57,793 nucleotides of DNA from an uncultured Lachnospiraceae bacterium (GCA_947574135.1 CANPIM010000016.1:1-57793); one strand, 5' to 3'. Positions 16,227-24,832 are shown, numbered from the stretch's first letter. Translations and numbers: made by a program. Notes: a model not told the origin generated them from the sequence alone.

Positions 16227-16955
16227 TCAATAGGATTTCCGCTCCAGCACCTCCAGCACGGAAGGAGGAATATTTTTAAAATACTTTACATCCTCTACGG
16301 ACAGCCGAATATTTCGGAAGGTATACAGGTGCTTCTCCAGCACCTCCTCCGCCTGGCTGCCATCTCCCCGGACCAGCATATCATAAATCTCAAGATGCTC
16401 CTGGTAGGATTTCCTGGGATGGGTATTGCCTCTGCGAGCCAGAAAATAACTCATCCTGTCCACATGAGTGGTTCCTTTCTGAACATAACTGCTCAGCCAG
16501 CGCATTCCCATGGCTTCAAAAAGCATCCCATGAAACACCTTATCCAGCTCAAAAAACACAGGAAAGTTTTTCTTATCCTCGCAGAGGTTTTTCTGCAGCC
16601 GCAGATTTTCATCTAAAAGGGGGATCATCTCCTGGGGAATGCCCTCCCCCAGCTTTCTGAGCACCGCGGTTTCCACGGATTTCCGAAGAAACTGCATCTG
16701 CTCCATATAGTCAAAATCAATCAGGGTAACCACATTGGCGCTCTGGGGAAAGATCTCAACCAGCAAATCCTCCTTAAGCTTCATCATCGCCTCCCGAAGA
16801 GGGGTGCGGCTGATTCCCAGCGCCGAGGCCAGCTCCTGTTCGTTCAGGCTTTTTCCCGGCTCCAGACGCCAGGTCATAATACTTCGGTACAATACCCGAT
16901 AGGCGTATTCCCCATGCTTTTCCCTGGCAAACCGCGGCAGCAGCTCCAGCTCCAT
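16227..16955 (-). CDS. GntR family regulator, FCD subgroup
   Basis: A 242-residue regulator. The N-terminal winged helix is YRSIMTWRLEPGKSLNEQELASALGISRTPLREAMMKL (~25-62). The all-helical FCD ligand domain follows, with FFELDKVFHGMLFEAMG and YQEHLEIYDMLVRGD containing the Asp/His residues that usually bind metal or a carboxylate ligand. It is last in the HPS-dehydrogenase-GntR operon, 36 bp after the dehydrogenase gene. The two GTATAC-centred operators at 18725-18742 and 18844-18859 resemble known FCD-GntR (UxuR/ExuR) sites and are its probable targets. The ligand is likely a sugar acid or pathway intermediate (inference). Confidence 0.9.
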   Translation of the reverse strand: MELELLPRFAREKHGEYAYRVLYRSIMTWRLEPGKSLNEQELASALGISRTPLREAMMKLKEDLLVEIFPQSANVVTLIDFDYMEQMQFLRKSVETAVLRKLGEGIPQEMIPLLDENLRLQKNLCEDKKNFPVFFELDKVFHGMLFEAMGMRWLSSYVQKGTTHVDRMSYFLARRGNTHPRKSYQEHLEIYDMLVRGDGSQAEEVLEKHLYTFRNIRLSVEDVKYFKNIPPSVLEVLERKSY

Positions 16956-16991
16956 CCCATTCTCCTCCCTTTTTCGAATTCCCGCTTATCC

Positions 16992-18026
16992 TTATGGATG
17001 CAAAACCGCTTTAATAGCCTCCTTTGCATCTACCTTTTCAAAAGCCTCCAGCCATTGTTCCAGTCCAAAGGAATGGGAAATCATAGGCTCCATCCGTATT
17101 TTTCCGCTGGAAATCAGCTGAATGACAGCCTCCCAGGTAGACCAGGTGTGGCTAAAGGCACCCTGAAGGGTTACGGCCTTCTGAATAAGGGGATCCAAAG
17201 ACAGCTCCAGAGGCCTGGCCCCCCAGGCAATCTTGGTAATCTGTCCGTTTCTCTTTACAATCTCCATAGCCAGCTTTACCGCCGGCGTATTGCCTGCAGC
17301 ATCCACCACAAGAGGAACCCCCTCTCCATGGGTCAGCTCACGAATCAGCTCTTCTGCATTCTCCCGCTGCACATTGATGATCACGTCTGCTCCGATTTCC
17401 TTCCCCACCTGCATCCGCTTTTCATCTGCGTCCGTTCCCATAAGGATAATGGGATACGCTCCGGAAAGCTTTGCCATCTGCAGGGCAAAAAGCCCAATGG
17501 GTCCGGGCCCGATAATGGCCACCGGCTCCCCCGGCATAGGATGACTCTTTACTAATACGGCATTATAAGCCACACAGGCCGGTTCTGTCAAGGAGGCATG
17601 GTCAAAGCTTACCTCCTCCGGCAGCCGGTGCAGAATCCTCTGGGGAACCTTTACATACTTGGCAAAGGCTCCGTCCGTGCCATTTCCAAAGCCCAGCCGG
17701 TTCTGACACAGGTTATAATTTCCTCTGCGGCACTGCTCACAGGTTCCGCAAATATAAGCCGCCGTTTCGCTTACCACCCGATCCCCGGGCTTCCACTGGG
17801 TTACCTTCTCTCCCACCTCCCGGATCACACCGGCAAATTCATGGCCCAGCGTTACCGGCAGATTCACCGGAAAACTGATCCGATTCTGCCAAAACTCAAT
17901 ATCGCTTCCGCAAACCCCGGCGGACTTTACCTCCAAGCACACATCCTCCGGCCCAATCACCGGCTCCGCTGTCTCCCGAAGTTCCACCTCTCCGGGCTTC
18001 ATTCCATATTTTACAACAGCCTTCAT
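16992..18026 (-). CDS. Zinc-dependent medium-chain alcohol/polyol dehydrogenase
   Basis: A 344-residue MDR-family dehydrogenase. The catalytic zinc site is shown by AGVCGSDIEFW and TLGHEFAGVI. The structural zinc site is CGTCEQCRRGNYNLC. The Rossmann motif is GPGPIGLFALQMAK. It resembles sorbitol, threonine or galactitol-phosphate dehydrogenases and should oxidise a secondary alcohol with NAD(P). The ATG overlaps the stop of the HPS-like gene (ATGA, 18023-18026), so the two products are translationally coupled and presumably act in one pathway. The substrate cannot be inferred beyond a sugar, polyol or sugar acid. Confidence 0.88.
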   Translation of the reverse strand: MKAVVKYGMKPGEVELRETAEPVIGPEDVCLEVKSAGVCGSDIEFWQNRISFPVNLPVTLGHEFAGVIREVGEKVTQWKPGDRVVSETAAYICGTCEQCRRGNYNLCQNRLGFGNGTDGAFAKYVKVPQRILHRLPEEVSFDHASLTEPACVAYNAVLVKSHPMPGEPVAIIGPGPIGLFALQMAKLSGAYPIILMGTDADEKRMQVGKEIGADVIINVQRENAEELIRELTHGEGVPLVVDAAGNTPAVKLAMEIVKRNGQITKIAWGARPLELSLDPLIQKAVTLQGAFSHTWSTWEAVIQLISSGKIRMEPMISHSFGLEQWLEAFEKVDAKEAIKAVLHP

Positions 18027-18697
18027 TTCTCTCTCACTCCTTCCACTACCTGGGCAATCACTTTTTTTAGCTCCTCATTGTCGTTGGTGCTGGCCTTTAA
18101 CGCCTCGTCGCTGATAACCAGGGGCGCTCCAATCACCACCAAAGGCGCCAGAGAGCTGGCCTCCACCGCCTGCTCCAGGGACATTCCTCCCACGGCCTGT
18201 ACAGGGATGGACACAGCCTCCACCACAGCCTTTAGATCCCGCAGGGGATTCTTCCAGGTCTCCTCATGCCGCTCATCGTAGCCTGTGTGAAGCACAATAT
18301 AATCCACTCCAAGGGCCTCCATTTCCTTGGCAGCCGCCACCTTATCCTCCAGCAGCATAATATCTGCCATAACCTTTACGCCGCATTCCCTTCCGGCCTT
18401 TACTGCCCCCTTCACCGTTCCCGGATGGGCGATGGCCATAACCACCACATAATCTGCTCCGGCCTCCGCCATCATTTTTACCTCCGCATATCCGGCATCC
18501 ATAATCTTAATGTCTGCCACAATCTCTTTTTCCGGATAAGCCTTTCGAAGAGCCCGCACCGCATGAACTCCCTCTCCCAGCACCAGGGGCGTCCCAGCCT
18601 CCAGAATATCCGCTCCCGCCTCCACGGCTGCAGCGGCTACCTCCATAGCTGCATCCAAATTTTCCAGATCAATGGATACCTGTACCTTTGCCTTCAT
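18023..18697 (-). CDS. 3-Hexulose-6-phosphate synthase/KGPDC-like OMPDC-superfamily protein
   Basis: A 224-residue (beta/alpha)8 protein of the orotidine-monophosphate-decarboxylase suprafamily. Diagnostic sequence includes ILEAGTPLVLGEGVHAVRALR, VADIKIMD (the D-x-K-x-x-D active-site motif), ADIMLL, VDYIVLHTGYDE and AVGGMS. HPS joins ribulose-5-phosphate and formaldehyde; KGPDC (UlaD/SgbH) decarboxylates 3-keto-gulonate-6-phosphate. No 6-phospho-3-hexuloisomerase or ascorbate-PTS gene is nearby, so neither function is assured. It is first in the operon, with AAAGGAGG upstream and a promoter embedded in an operator-rich AT tract. Confidence 0.82.
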   Translation of the reverse strand: MKAKVQVSIDLENLDAAMEVAAAAVEAGADILEAGTPLVLGEGVHAVRALRKAYPEKEIVADIKIMDAGYAEVKMMAEAGADYVVVMAIAHPGTVKGAVKAGRECGVKVMADIMLLEDKVAAAKEMEALGVDYIVLHTGYDERHEETWKNPLRDLKAVVEAVSIPVQAVGGMSLEQAVEASSLAPLVVIGAPLVISDEALKASTNDNEELKKVIAQVVEGVREK

Positions 18698-18724
18698 TTC
18701 TAAAATCCTCCTTTGATAAATGAT

Positions 18725-18742
18725 AAATTGGTATACTAATTT
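18725..18742. promoter_or_regulatory. GntR-type operator O1 of the HPS operon
   Basis: AAATTGGTATACTAATTT is a near-perfect inverted repeat centred on GTATAC. It sits in the leader between the promoter and the HPS start. It matches the AATTGGTATACCAATT style of UxuR/ExuR sites and repeats at 18844-18859. Confidence 0.7.
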
Positions 18743-18772
18743 ATTTCTGAAATATATAATAATCTCTTTTAT

Positions 18773-18800
18773 ATTATATTTCTATTGGTATTTTATCCAA
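18773..18800 (-). promoter_or_regulatory. Promoter of the HPS-dehydrogenase-GntR operon
   Basis: On the minus strand TTGGAT (18795-18800), a 16-bp spacer and TATAAT (18773-18778). The -35 box lies inside the left arm of the large palindrome at 18787-18829. Confidence 0.55.
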
Positions 18801-18829
18801 AAAAATAATTATTTTTTGGATAAAATACC
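18787..18829. promoter_or_regulatory. Large palindrome at the HPS promoter
   Basis: GGTATTTTATCC (18787-18798) and GGATAAAATACC (18818-18829) are perfect inverted arms around an A7-TAATTA-T6 centre, giving a 43-nt inverted repeat with a single unpaired A. It spans the -35 region and lies between the two GntR operators. It could be a second regulator's site or a cruciform; as RNA it would not be part of the HPS transcript. Confidence 0.6.
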
Positions 18830-18843
18830 TAATTATTGAAAAT

Positions 18844-18859
18844 AATTAGTATACTAATT
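18844..18859. promoter_or_regulatory. GntR-type operator O2 of the HPS operon
   Basis: AATTAGTATACTAATT is a perfect 16-bp palindrome with the same GTATAC core as O1. The centres are about 118 bp apart, compatible with looping across the promoter. Confidence 0.7.
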
Positions 18860-18915
18860 TATATTCTAGTAAGCTAGAAGAGTAACAAGCTATATGGAAG
18901 AAATTTCTGCACAAA

Positions 18916-18951
18916 AAAGAGCCGGTCTGCAAACAAACAGACTGGCTCTTT
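18916..18951 (-). terminator. Terminator downstream of the AGCS symporter gene
   Basis: AAAGAGCCGGTCTG pairs with CAGACTGGCTCTTT (one G-T position) around an 8-nt loop. The minus strand then reads CTCTTTTTTGTG, a clear U-tract. It closes the pepD-AGCS operon. Confidence 0.85.
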
Positions 18952-18989
18952 CCATGAAAAAGAAAACAGTTTTTCGATAATGTCTTATT

Positions 18990-20376
18990 TTAAAATGGCT
19001 TCATGCCGTGCTCTATCCGAAATTTATTCCAATCATATTCCGGATCCTCCACTCCCTGGGCCACCTGCTCCTCATAATCCCGCATGCATGCTTTTGCCTG
19101 CTTAAACAGGGCAATGAGAGCTATCAGATTGATAAAGCACATAAGGCCGCTGGTAAAATCCACAAGAAGAAACATCTCATCCACAGAGAGCAGACCGGCC
19201 AGAGCAATACACAGGAGCTGGATTCCAAAATAAATCTTCACAGCCTTCTTGTTGTTTTGGAAAATAAACCGGATATTCACCTGTCCCCCCAAATACTGGG
19301 GATCAGAGAGGTAAAGGCAAAGAAAAAAAGGGCCACTGCCAAAATCCATGAGGCAGCTCCTCCAAAATAGTGAGAAAAGGCTGCCTGAGTAAGGGCGATT
19401 CCCGTAAGGGTATGATAATCTGCACCAGACAGCAGGATAATCATACCTGTAGCCGTACACACCAGTATGGTATCCGTAAATACGCCCGCCATGCCGAGAA
19501 AGCCCTGGGTCACCGGATGGCGCACACTTGCGGAGGAGCTGACATTCACAACAGTGCCCTGACCGGCCTCGTTGGAGAAAATACCTCTTGCCATACCAAA
19601 GCGGAATGCCTGCTGTACCGTATAGCCCAAAATACCGCCGCCCACGGCCCGGAAATGAAAGGCAGATTGAAAAATCATGCGAAAGACAGCCGGAACATGG
19701 CTGATATTAAAAATTATAATAAACAGAGCCAGCAAAATATAGACAAGAGCCATAAAGGGCACCACAGTCTGGGCAAAGCTTGCAATCTTCTTAAAGCCTC
19801 CGGCCACGATAATTCCACTTACCACAGCCAGTATGACTCCCACAAGCAGGGCATTACTGGACATTACGTTGTCTATAGCCATGCAAACGCCATTTACGTG
19901 GGACATACAGGTAATTACACCTGTTCCGCCTGCTACCAAAACCGCTGCTATCACTCCCAGCCATCTCTGATGCAGACCTCCGCTTACATAATAGGCCATG
20001 GCTCCACGATAGGTATTGTCCTCATTTTTTCCTTGTAGAGCTGACCCAGGATGGTCTCCACAAACATGGTAGTCATACCCACCAGAGCCGTCACCCACAT
20101 CCAGAACATGGCGCCGGGGCCTCCGGAGGCCAGACAGGTGGCCACACCCACCACGTTTCCATTCCCCACCTGTCCACCCAGTGCTGTACACAGGGTTCCA
20201 AAGGCGGAGGCTCCCTCATTTTCCGGCTTGGAACGAAAGGCCTTGAGCAAATGCTTAAACATCCTGGCCCAGGGAACCCGAAAAGCAATGGTCGCTACCA
20301 CGCCAAACAGAATAATCGGAATAGAAACACCCCAGCTCCACAAAAAATCATTCATTTTATTAATTATGCCAAACAT
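18990..20376 (-). pseudogene. AGCS-family alanine/glycine:cation symporter, two frameshifts
   Basis: Three overlapping frames together give one sodium:alanine/glycine symporter. The N-terminal part runs from the ATG at 20376 (AAGGAGG upstream; GGQVGNGNVVGVATCLASGGPGA). The middle part has YYVSGGLHQRWLGVIAAVL and MARGIFSNEAGQGT. The end has GQVNIRFIFQNNKKAVKIYFGIQ. The first break is in an A6 tract (GGAAAAAATGAGG), where A7 restores KEKNEDNTYRGAMAYY. The second is in a G6 tract (TTTGGGGGGACAGG), where G7 restores continuity into VNIRF. Adding both bases makes 1389 nt, or 463 codons, a normal family length. The gene follows pepD by 11 bp. Either it is decaying, or the tracts are phase-variable or sequencing errors. 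Confidence 0.88.
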
Positions 20377-20387
20377 ATGTTCCTCCT

Positions 20388-21827
20388 TTATTTTAGCCTG
20401 CGAAGAAGTTCCCGCAGCTGCCCAACATTTTTTGCAGACTGGGATATAAGAAAATATTCATTGGGTGAGTGGGCATTATAATATCTGGGTGCAATACACA
20501 CATAGGAGATCCCTGGCATATTTTTACAAAAAATTCCGGCTTCCACCGTTCCCTGCTGCAAATGTGGCTCACAGTCACTATAGATTTCACAGATAAGCTT
20601 TAACAGCTTCTCATCCACACAGTAGTCCCACTGTGGCAGATCCCGGCTGACCTGGCAGGCTACGCCCAAAGCCTTGCAAAGGCGCATGATCTTATTCAAG
20701 AGATAATATTTCTTTGACTCTATAACGCTGCGAATGGTGGCTGCAACCAGTATTTTATCCGCATAAGTTTCTACAACACCTACATTGGAACAGCTTTCCA
20801 TGGCTCCCGGGAAATCCCGATTCATGGAAAATACCCCATCCGGGAGACAGGTGATAAGAGACATTACCGTTTCTGCCGTATCCGTTGCCATAGCTTGTTC
20901 CTTTGTCTCCACTGGCTTTATGGATATCCTCACTCCCGGATCTCGCTTCTCCAGCTCCTTTTTAAACATCCCCTCATGCCTTTTCACCTGCTCCTTTACC
21001 TGCTCCAGATAGGCGAAATCAAATGCAATCCGCGCAGAGGCATCTCTGGCAAAAGCTGTGGAAAATCCCCCGCCGCCCTGCATATAGAGCAGCTGCATGG
21101 GAAGCTTTTCAGAAATACCACATAAAATCCGGTTTAGCAGCGCCACTGCATTGCCCCGTTCCTCCATAGCCTGATCTCCGCTGTGCCCTCCATGAAGGCC
21201 CCCAACCACAATCTCATATACACCCCCGTCCTTTAAAACATTTTCTACCTTTCGTTCTACCTCCATGCAGACCTCCAGCTCCCCGGCCCCGCAGGTCATA
21301 ATAGCGGCCGCATCCAGATTGAGGACAATTTTGCTCTTGAGCGCCGAAAAGTCAAGCCCAAAGGCCCCATTCATATCCGTCTCCTCATCCGTGGTAAAAA
21401 CAGCCTCCAAAGCCGGATGCTCCAGGGTCTTATCTGCAAGGATATCCATAATAATGGCCACGCCCAAACCATCGTCGGCCCCCAGGGTGGTGCCGTTTGC
21501 TCTGACCTTATCTCCCTCCACCAAAAGCTCCAGGGGATCCTTTCGGAAATCGTGCTCCACCCCCGGCTCCTTCTCACACACCATATCCAGATGTGCCTGG
21601 AGCATCACTACAGGCGCATTCTCATACCCTCTGGCGGCCGGCTTCCTGGCAATTACGTTATAACTTTCATCCTGATGCACCTCCAGTCCAAGCCCCCGAC
21701 AATATTCCGCCATAAAATCGCTGACTGGCTTCTTATACCCCGGTTCTCTGGGAATCCGGGAAAGCTGCCAGAAGCATCTAAGCACCCCCTGAGGCTCGAT
21801 TCCCTTAATCTCCTGATAATCCTCCAT
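20388..21827 (-). CDS. pepD: Aminoacyl-histidine (Xaa-His) dipeptidase, M20 family
   Basis: A 479-residue cytosolic dipeptidase close to PepD length. Metal-binding blocks are visible: AHLDMVCEKEPG (His plus catalytic Asp), LGADDGLGVAI (bridging Asp), FTTDEETDMNGA (general-base Glu pair) and a C-terminal AHSPNEYF histidine. The HGGHSGDQ stretch belongs to the lid domain. I chose the ATG at 21827 with AAAGGAGG; the longer frame passes through the promoter and operator. PepD hydrolyses a broad range of dipeptides. It heads an operon with the AGCS symporter gene, controlled by an operator at 21861-21880 and divergent from a GntR gene. The gene itself is intact. Confidence 0.92.
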   Translation of the reverse strand: MEDYQEIKGIEPQGVLRCFWQLSRIPREPGYKKPVSDFMAEYCRGLGLEVHQDESYNVIARKPAARGYENAPVVMLQAHLDMVCEKEPGVEHDFRKDPLELLVEGDKVRANGTTLGADDGLGVAIIMDILADKTLEHPALEAVFTTDEETDMNGAFGLDFSALKSKIVLNLDAAAIMTCGAGELEVCMEVERKVENVLKDGGVYEIVVGGLHGGHSGDQAMEERGNAVALLNRILCGISEKLPMQLLYMQGGGGFSTAFARDASARIAFDFAYLEQVKEQVKRHEGMFKKELEKRDPGVRISIKPVETKEQAMATDTAETVMSLITCLPDGVFSMNRDFPGAMESCSNVGVVETYADKILVAATIRSVIESKKYYLLNKIMRLCKALGVACQVSRDLPQWDYCVDEKLLKLICEIYSDCEPHLQQGTVEAGIFCKNMPGISYVCIAPRYYNAHSPNEYFLISQSAKNVGQLRELLRRLK

Positions 21828-21860
21828 TGTAAAACCTCCTTTGTAAATATACAATGTCCA

Positions 21861-21880
21861 ATATGCAATATATTGCATAT
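21861..21880. promoter_or_regulatory. Palindromic operator of the pepD operon (GntR site)
   Basis: ATATGCAATATATTGCATAT is a perfect 20-bp palindrome around the expected transcription start of pepD, 34 bp upstream of its ATG. Its TGCAATATATTGCA core recurs with one mismatch at 30356-30369. Half-sites TGCAATA (21917-21923) and TATTGCA (21982-21988) flank it toward the regulator gene. Confidence 0.75.
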
Positions 21881-21884
21881 AATA

Positions 21885-21913
21885 AGAATACAGCAGACTC
21901 TGAAAGTAGTCAA
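21885..21913 (-). promoter_or_regulatory. Promoter of the pepD-AGCS operon
   Basis: On the minus strand TTGACT (21908-21913), a 17-bp spacer and TATTCT (21885-21890). The predicted start falls in the palindrome at 21861-21880, a classic repression geometry. Confidence 0.65.
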
Positions 21914-21983
21914 TCTTGCAATACATTTTCTATTTTTTCACCAAAAAGCATTTGCGAATTTTGTATGTCCTGCACAAACAATA

Positions 21984-22012
21984 TTGCACATCCTTCTTGG
22001 GAATGTTATACT
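21984..22012 (+). promoter_or_regulatory. Promoter of the GntR regulator gene
   Basis: TTGCAC (21984-21989), a 17-bp spacer and TATACT (22007-22012). The -35 box overlaps a TATTGCA operator half-site (21982-21988), which suggests autoregulation. Confidence 0.6.
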
Positions 22013-22055
22013 GTTTTTTAAACCAATGGATTATTTAAGAAAAGGAGCTTGTGTT

Positions 22056-22718
22056 ATGCCTATTCCGAAAAAAAGCGTTTCCACAGAACGTCTGAGCGCA
22101 AAAGAGCTGGTTTTGCAAACCTTAACTGAATGGATCATAGATGGCACTCTTATGCCAGGAGAAAAAATTTCTGATCTCGAGATTTCTACATATTTTAACG
22201 TGAGCCGAACTCCTGTTCGGGAAGCTCTTCAACTTCTGGCCGAACAGCGGCTGGTGGAAACCATTCCGGCCCGAGGGACCAAGGTCATGCCCATTGATAT
22301 GCTGGAGCTCCGCCATATTTACGAGCTTTTCTCCAATCTCCAGGGAATTGCCGTAAAACTTGCCTTTCCCAGAATCACAGAGGAATTTCTGGAACAACTG
22401 GATAAGATCAATCAACAGCTCCACGACGCCATTCTCCGTGAGGATTATGATGCCGCGCAGCTGTTGGACCAGCAGTTTCATGAACATTTTATTACCCTTG
22501 CAGACAACCCCTTCCTGACCACCTACATCCATCAGCTGGCCGTTCACACCCGCCGGGCGGAAAAGCTTTATTTTAACGCAGTGGCGCAGTCTGCTGCAGG
22601 GCACAGGCATATTCTGGATGCTCTGAGAGAAAAGAATTGTGCGAACGCTGTGTCATACATGATTGATAATTGGATGTCCTCCATCGAGAATGCCGAAAAG
22701 AAAAACGCCTCTATTTAG
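22056..22718 (+). CDS. GntR family regulator, FCD subgroup, of the dipeptide/diaminopropionate genes
   Basis: A 220-residue regulator starting at the ATG at 22056 (AAAGGAG upstream). The winged helix is LTEWIIDGTLMPGEKISDLEISTYFNVSRTPVREALQLL. The FCD domain follows, with QLLDQQFHEHFITLADN and AGHRHILDALREKN supplying likely metal or ligand residues. It is divergent from pepD, and the same palindromic core precedes pepD and, 8.5 kb away, the M20 amidohydrolase gene, so one regulator for both operons is likely. An amino-acid or peptide-derived ligand is inferred. The 3' end overlaps the convergent membrane-protein gene by 8 bp (22711-22718). Confidence 0.9.
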   Translation: MPIPKKSVSTERLSAKELVLQTLTEWIIDGTLMPGEKISDLEISTYFNVSRTPVREALQLLAEQRLVETIPARGTKVMPIDMLELRHIYELFSNLQGIAVKLAFPRITEEFLEQLDKINQQLHDAILREDYDAAQLLDQQFHEHFITLADNPFLTTYIHQLAVHTRRAEKLYFNAVAQSAAGHRHILDALREKNCANAVSYMIDNWMSSIENAEKKNASI

Positions 22719-24822
22719 AGTGCTTTAGAACAGGAATCCGCTTCCAGCCAAACAACAGGGCACAGATCAGAAAGCCTGTCATCACGGGATAGCCTCCGGA
22801 CAGATACCAGTACAAAATAGCATTCCAGCCGGAAATCTGGGAATAGGAGATCCCAAGCAAAAGCACCAGGTAGCTTCCCAATAGGGAGCTGGTCACCAAC
22901 CACTGCTCCAGCTCCCGGGAGCCTGCAGCCTGCTTCTCTGTCCGGCCTTCTCCGGCCGCCTCTTTTGCTGCCCTCCGTCTTTGTAACGCCTGTCCCAAAA
23001 GGCTTCGGCACTGGCACACATAGGCCGCAAGTCCCAGCACGGCCAGCAGGGAGCCGGTGGCCTGGTAAACCCAAAGAATCCCATTGAGCACATTGCCCTT
23101 CCAGGCAATTTTGGCCAGCTCCCCGTGACGCTCCGGCACATCCCAGTACCAGTCCACCTGAAGCCAGGCCTCCGGTCCCTCCTCCCGTTCAAGCTTCTCG
23201 GAAAGGAGATAGGATCCCATCTTTTCCTCTCCCCGATAACCGCATAGAAACAGAGGCTCCTCCTGCTGCTGCCGGTATTTCACCAGAAACCGACACTGCT
23301 CCATACCTGGCGCAAAAAGCCCCTGCTCTCTCATATAGGCTGCAATATCCGGGCTCTCCGTAAATTCCACCTTCTGAAGAACCTCTCCGTCCTCATTCTC
23401 CAGCTGCAGGCGTACGTTCTCCATGCCGGACAGATCCGCATACCACCCTGCAAGCTCCAGCAAATCCGACTCATACCAGACTGCCATGTTTCCCGTTATG
23501 CGCTCAAATAAAGGAATTCCCCCGTTGTCGTCAGGCTCGCTGTACAGATAGATGAGAGTCTCCATCTCCTCATAGCCCGTAGTGTAGGCAACCGCTTCCC
23601 CAAGCGCTACAAAAAGCTCCTTAAGGTACCCCTTCCGCCAGGGAGACATATAGGTGGAGGGCATGGTAGCCTGCCGCTCCAAAAGCCCCCCATCCATGGC
23701 CGCCTCCAGCTCCTCCTGTATCTGGAGACAGATTTCATGGGCCCTGGCCCCGTCGGTGTAATATCCCGCCTGGGAAAGAGCTGTGCGAATAATCCAGAAC
23801 ATCCAGCCGTCCCGAACCTCCCAATTCTCCGGATCTCCCTCCGAACCAGCCCAGAATTCCCGGCTGCTGTCAAAATAGGGCTCCAGCTCCTTTAAGGTAG
23901 GGCAGACCTGGCACATTCGAGTAAGCTTTTCCCTGGTGATGGTTACCCCCGTTATATCCTCCTCTGGCTTCACTGCCATCATGCTCTTATACATTTTTGA
24001 GAATCCGCTGTCCTGAAGCTCATTTGTGGTGCGAATTCCGTAATATTTCTCATTGATCCTCCCAATGGCCTGTCCCGTCCCCCACAGGCACAAAAAGGGC
24101 AAGGCCAGAAGGGCAAGCTTAAACAAAAAGACCCTCTGCCGCTCTCTGCGGTACAGTCCCCAAAGACTTCCCCCATACACCAGCACAAAAACCGCCAGAA
24201 AGGGCAGAAGCCAGATGGCGTCCTCCCGGGTATAGAAAAAGCTTACCGTACCCACTGTCGCCGTCAACACCCAGAAGGCCTGTCTTCTCACCGGCTCCCT
24301 TCTGCGCAGATAGAGGGCCAGGAAGCCGGCAAAGATAAAGAGAACCTGGGCATGGGAAATGCTGTTTCGGTACACCCGCTGAAAGGCCTGGACAGAATAG
24401 GAAATGGGATTCCATAAAAGGGCCAGATACAAAATCCCCCGGGCCCAATAGGGCTTTATAAGGGGACGCAACCCATAGACAAAGAGCACACAGCCCGCGG
24501 TGTAAAACAGGCTGGCCCCGGCAAGATAGGAAATATGGAGATAATTACAAACCGCAAGAAACAGGGGAAAAAACATCCCCTTGGTCAGGGTCAAATCATT
24601 ATACTCTCCCAGCCACCGACCGCTTCGCAGGGTATCCGCCAGATGCACCATAATCCAGTCATCATGGATTCCCCTTGGGACCGCCATGATAGGCAGATCA
24701 AAGGTCAAATACTGTTTAAATCCTGCAAACAACAAAAGAAAGCCTGCGAACAGGAGTTCCTTCTTCCACGCAGGCTGCCACGCTCCTATGCTCCCCCTTC
24801 TCCCGGCTTTCTCCCTTTGCAT
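22711..24822 (-). CDS. Large polytopic membrane protein, possible GT-C-like glycosyltransferase
   Basis: About 703 residues from the ATG at 24822, which lies just past the cytidine deaminase stop and after GGGTAGG. The N-terminal ~260 residues hold about eight membrane helices with a conserved-looking GIHDDWIMVHLADTLRSGRWLGEYNDLTL loop; an acidic D-D pair in the first external loop is typical of GT-C glycosyltransferases. A long soluble region (~265-580) is rich in acidic and aromatic residues, and 3-4 further helices close the protein. I cannot name a family with confidence. If it is GT-C-like, it would transfer sugar from a polyprenyl-phosphate donor on the outer face. It overlaps the gntR gene by 8 bp. 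Confidence 0.6.
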   Translation of the reverse strand: MQREKAGRRGSIGAWQPAWKKELLFAGFLLLFAGFKQYLTFDLPIMAVPRGIHDDWIMVHLADTLRSGRWLGEYNDLTLTKGMFFPLFLAVCNYLHISYLAGASLFYTAGCVLFVYGLRPLIKPYWARGILYLALLWNPISYSVQAFQRVYRNSISHAQVLFIFAGFLALYLRRREPVRRQAFWVLTATVGTVSFFYTREDAIWLLPFLAVFVLVYGGSLWGLYRRERQRVFLFKLALLALPFLCLWGTGQAIGRINEKYYGIRTTNELQDSGFSKMYKSMMAVKPEEDITGVTITREKLTRMCQVCPTLKELEPYFDSSREFWAGSEGDPENWEVRDGWMFWIIRTALSQAGYYTDGARAHEICLQIQEELEAAMDGGLLERQATMPSTYMSPWRKGYLKELFVALGEAVAYTTGYEEMETLIYLYSEPDDNGGIPLFERITGNMAVWYESDLLELAGWYADLSGMENVRLQLENEDGEVLQKVEFTESPDIAAYMREQGLFAPGMEQCRFLVKYRQQQEEPLFLCGYRGEEKMGSYLLSEKLEREEGPEAWLQVDWYWDVPERHGELAKIAWKGNVLNGILWVYQATGSLLAVLGLAAYVCQCRSLLGQALQRRRAAKEAAGEGRTEKQAAGSRELEQWLVTSSLLGSYLVLLLGISYSQISGWNAILYWYLSGGYPVMTGFLICALLFGWKRIPVLKHSK

Positions 24823-24832
24823 ATCCCTTTGC

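Noticed and set aside
18990..20376. Programmed ribosomal frameshifting in the AGCS gene.
   Set aside because: Two shifts in one gene would be needed, and I see no slippery heptamer with a downstream stem or stop-codon arrangement; mutation or slippage is simpler.
21828..21926. 33-residue N-terminal extension of PepD.
   Set aside because: It would translate across the promoter and palindromic operator. The ATG at 21827 has a strong AAAGGAGG site and gives family length.
21417..22055. Long upstream extension of the GntR reading frame (433 codons from 21417).
   Set aside because: It runs antisense through pepD and its promoter. The ATG at 22056 has AAAGGAG and matches the family N-terminus.
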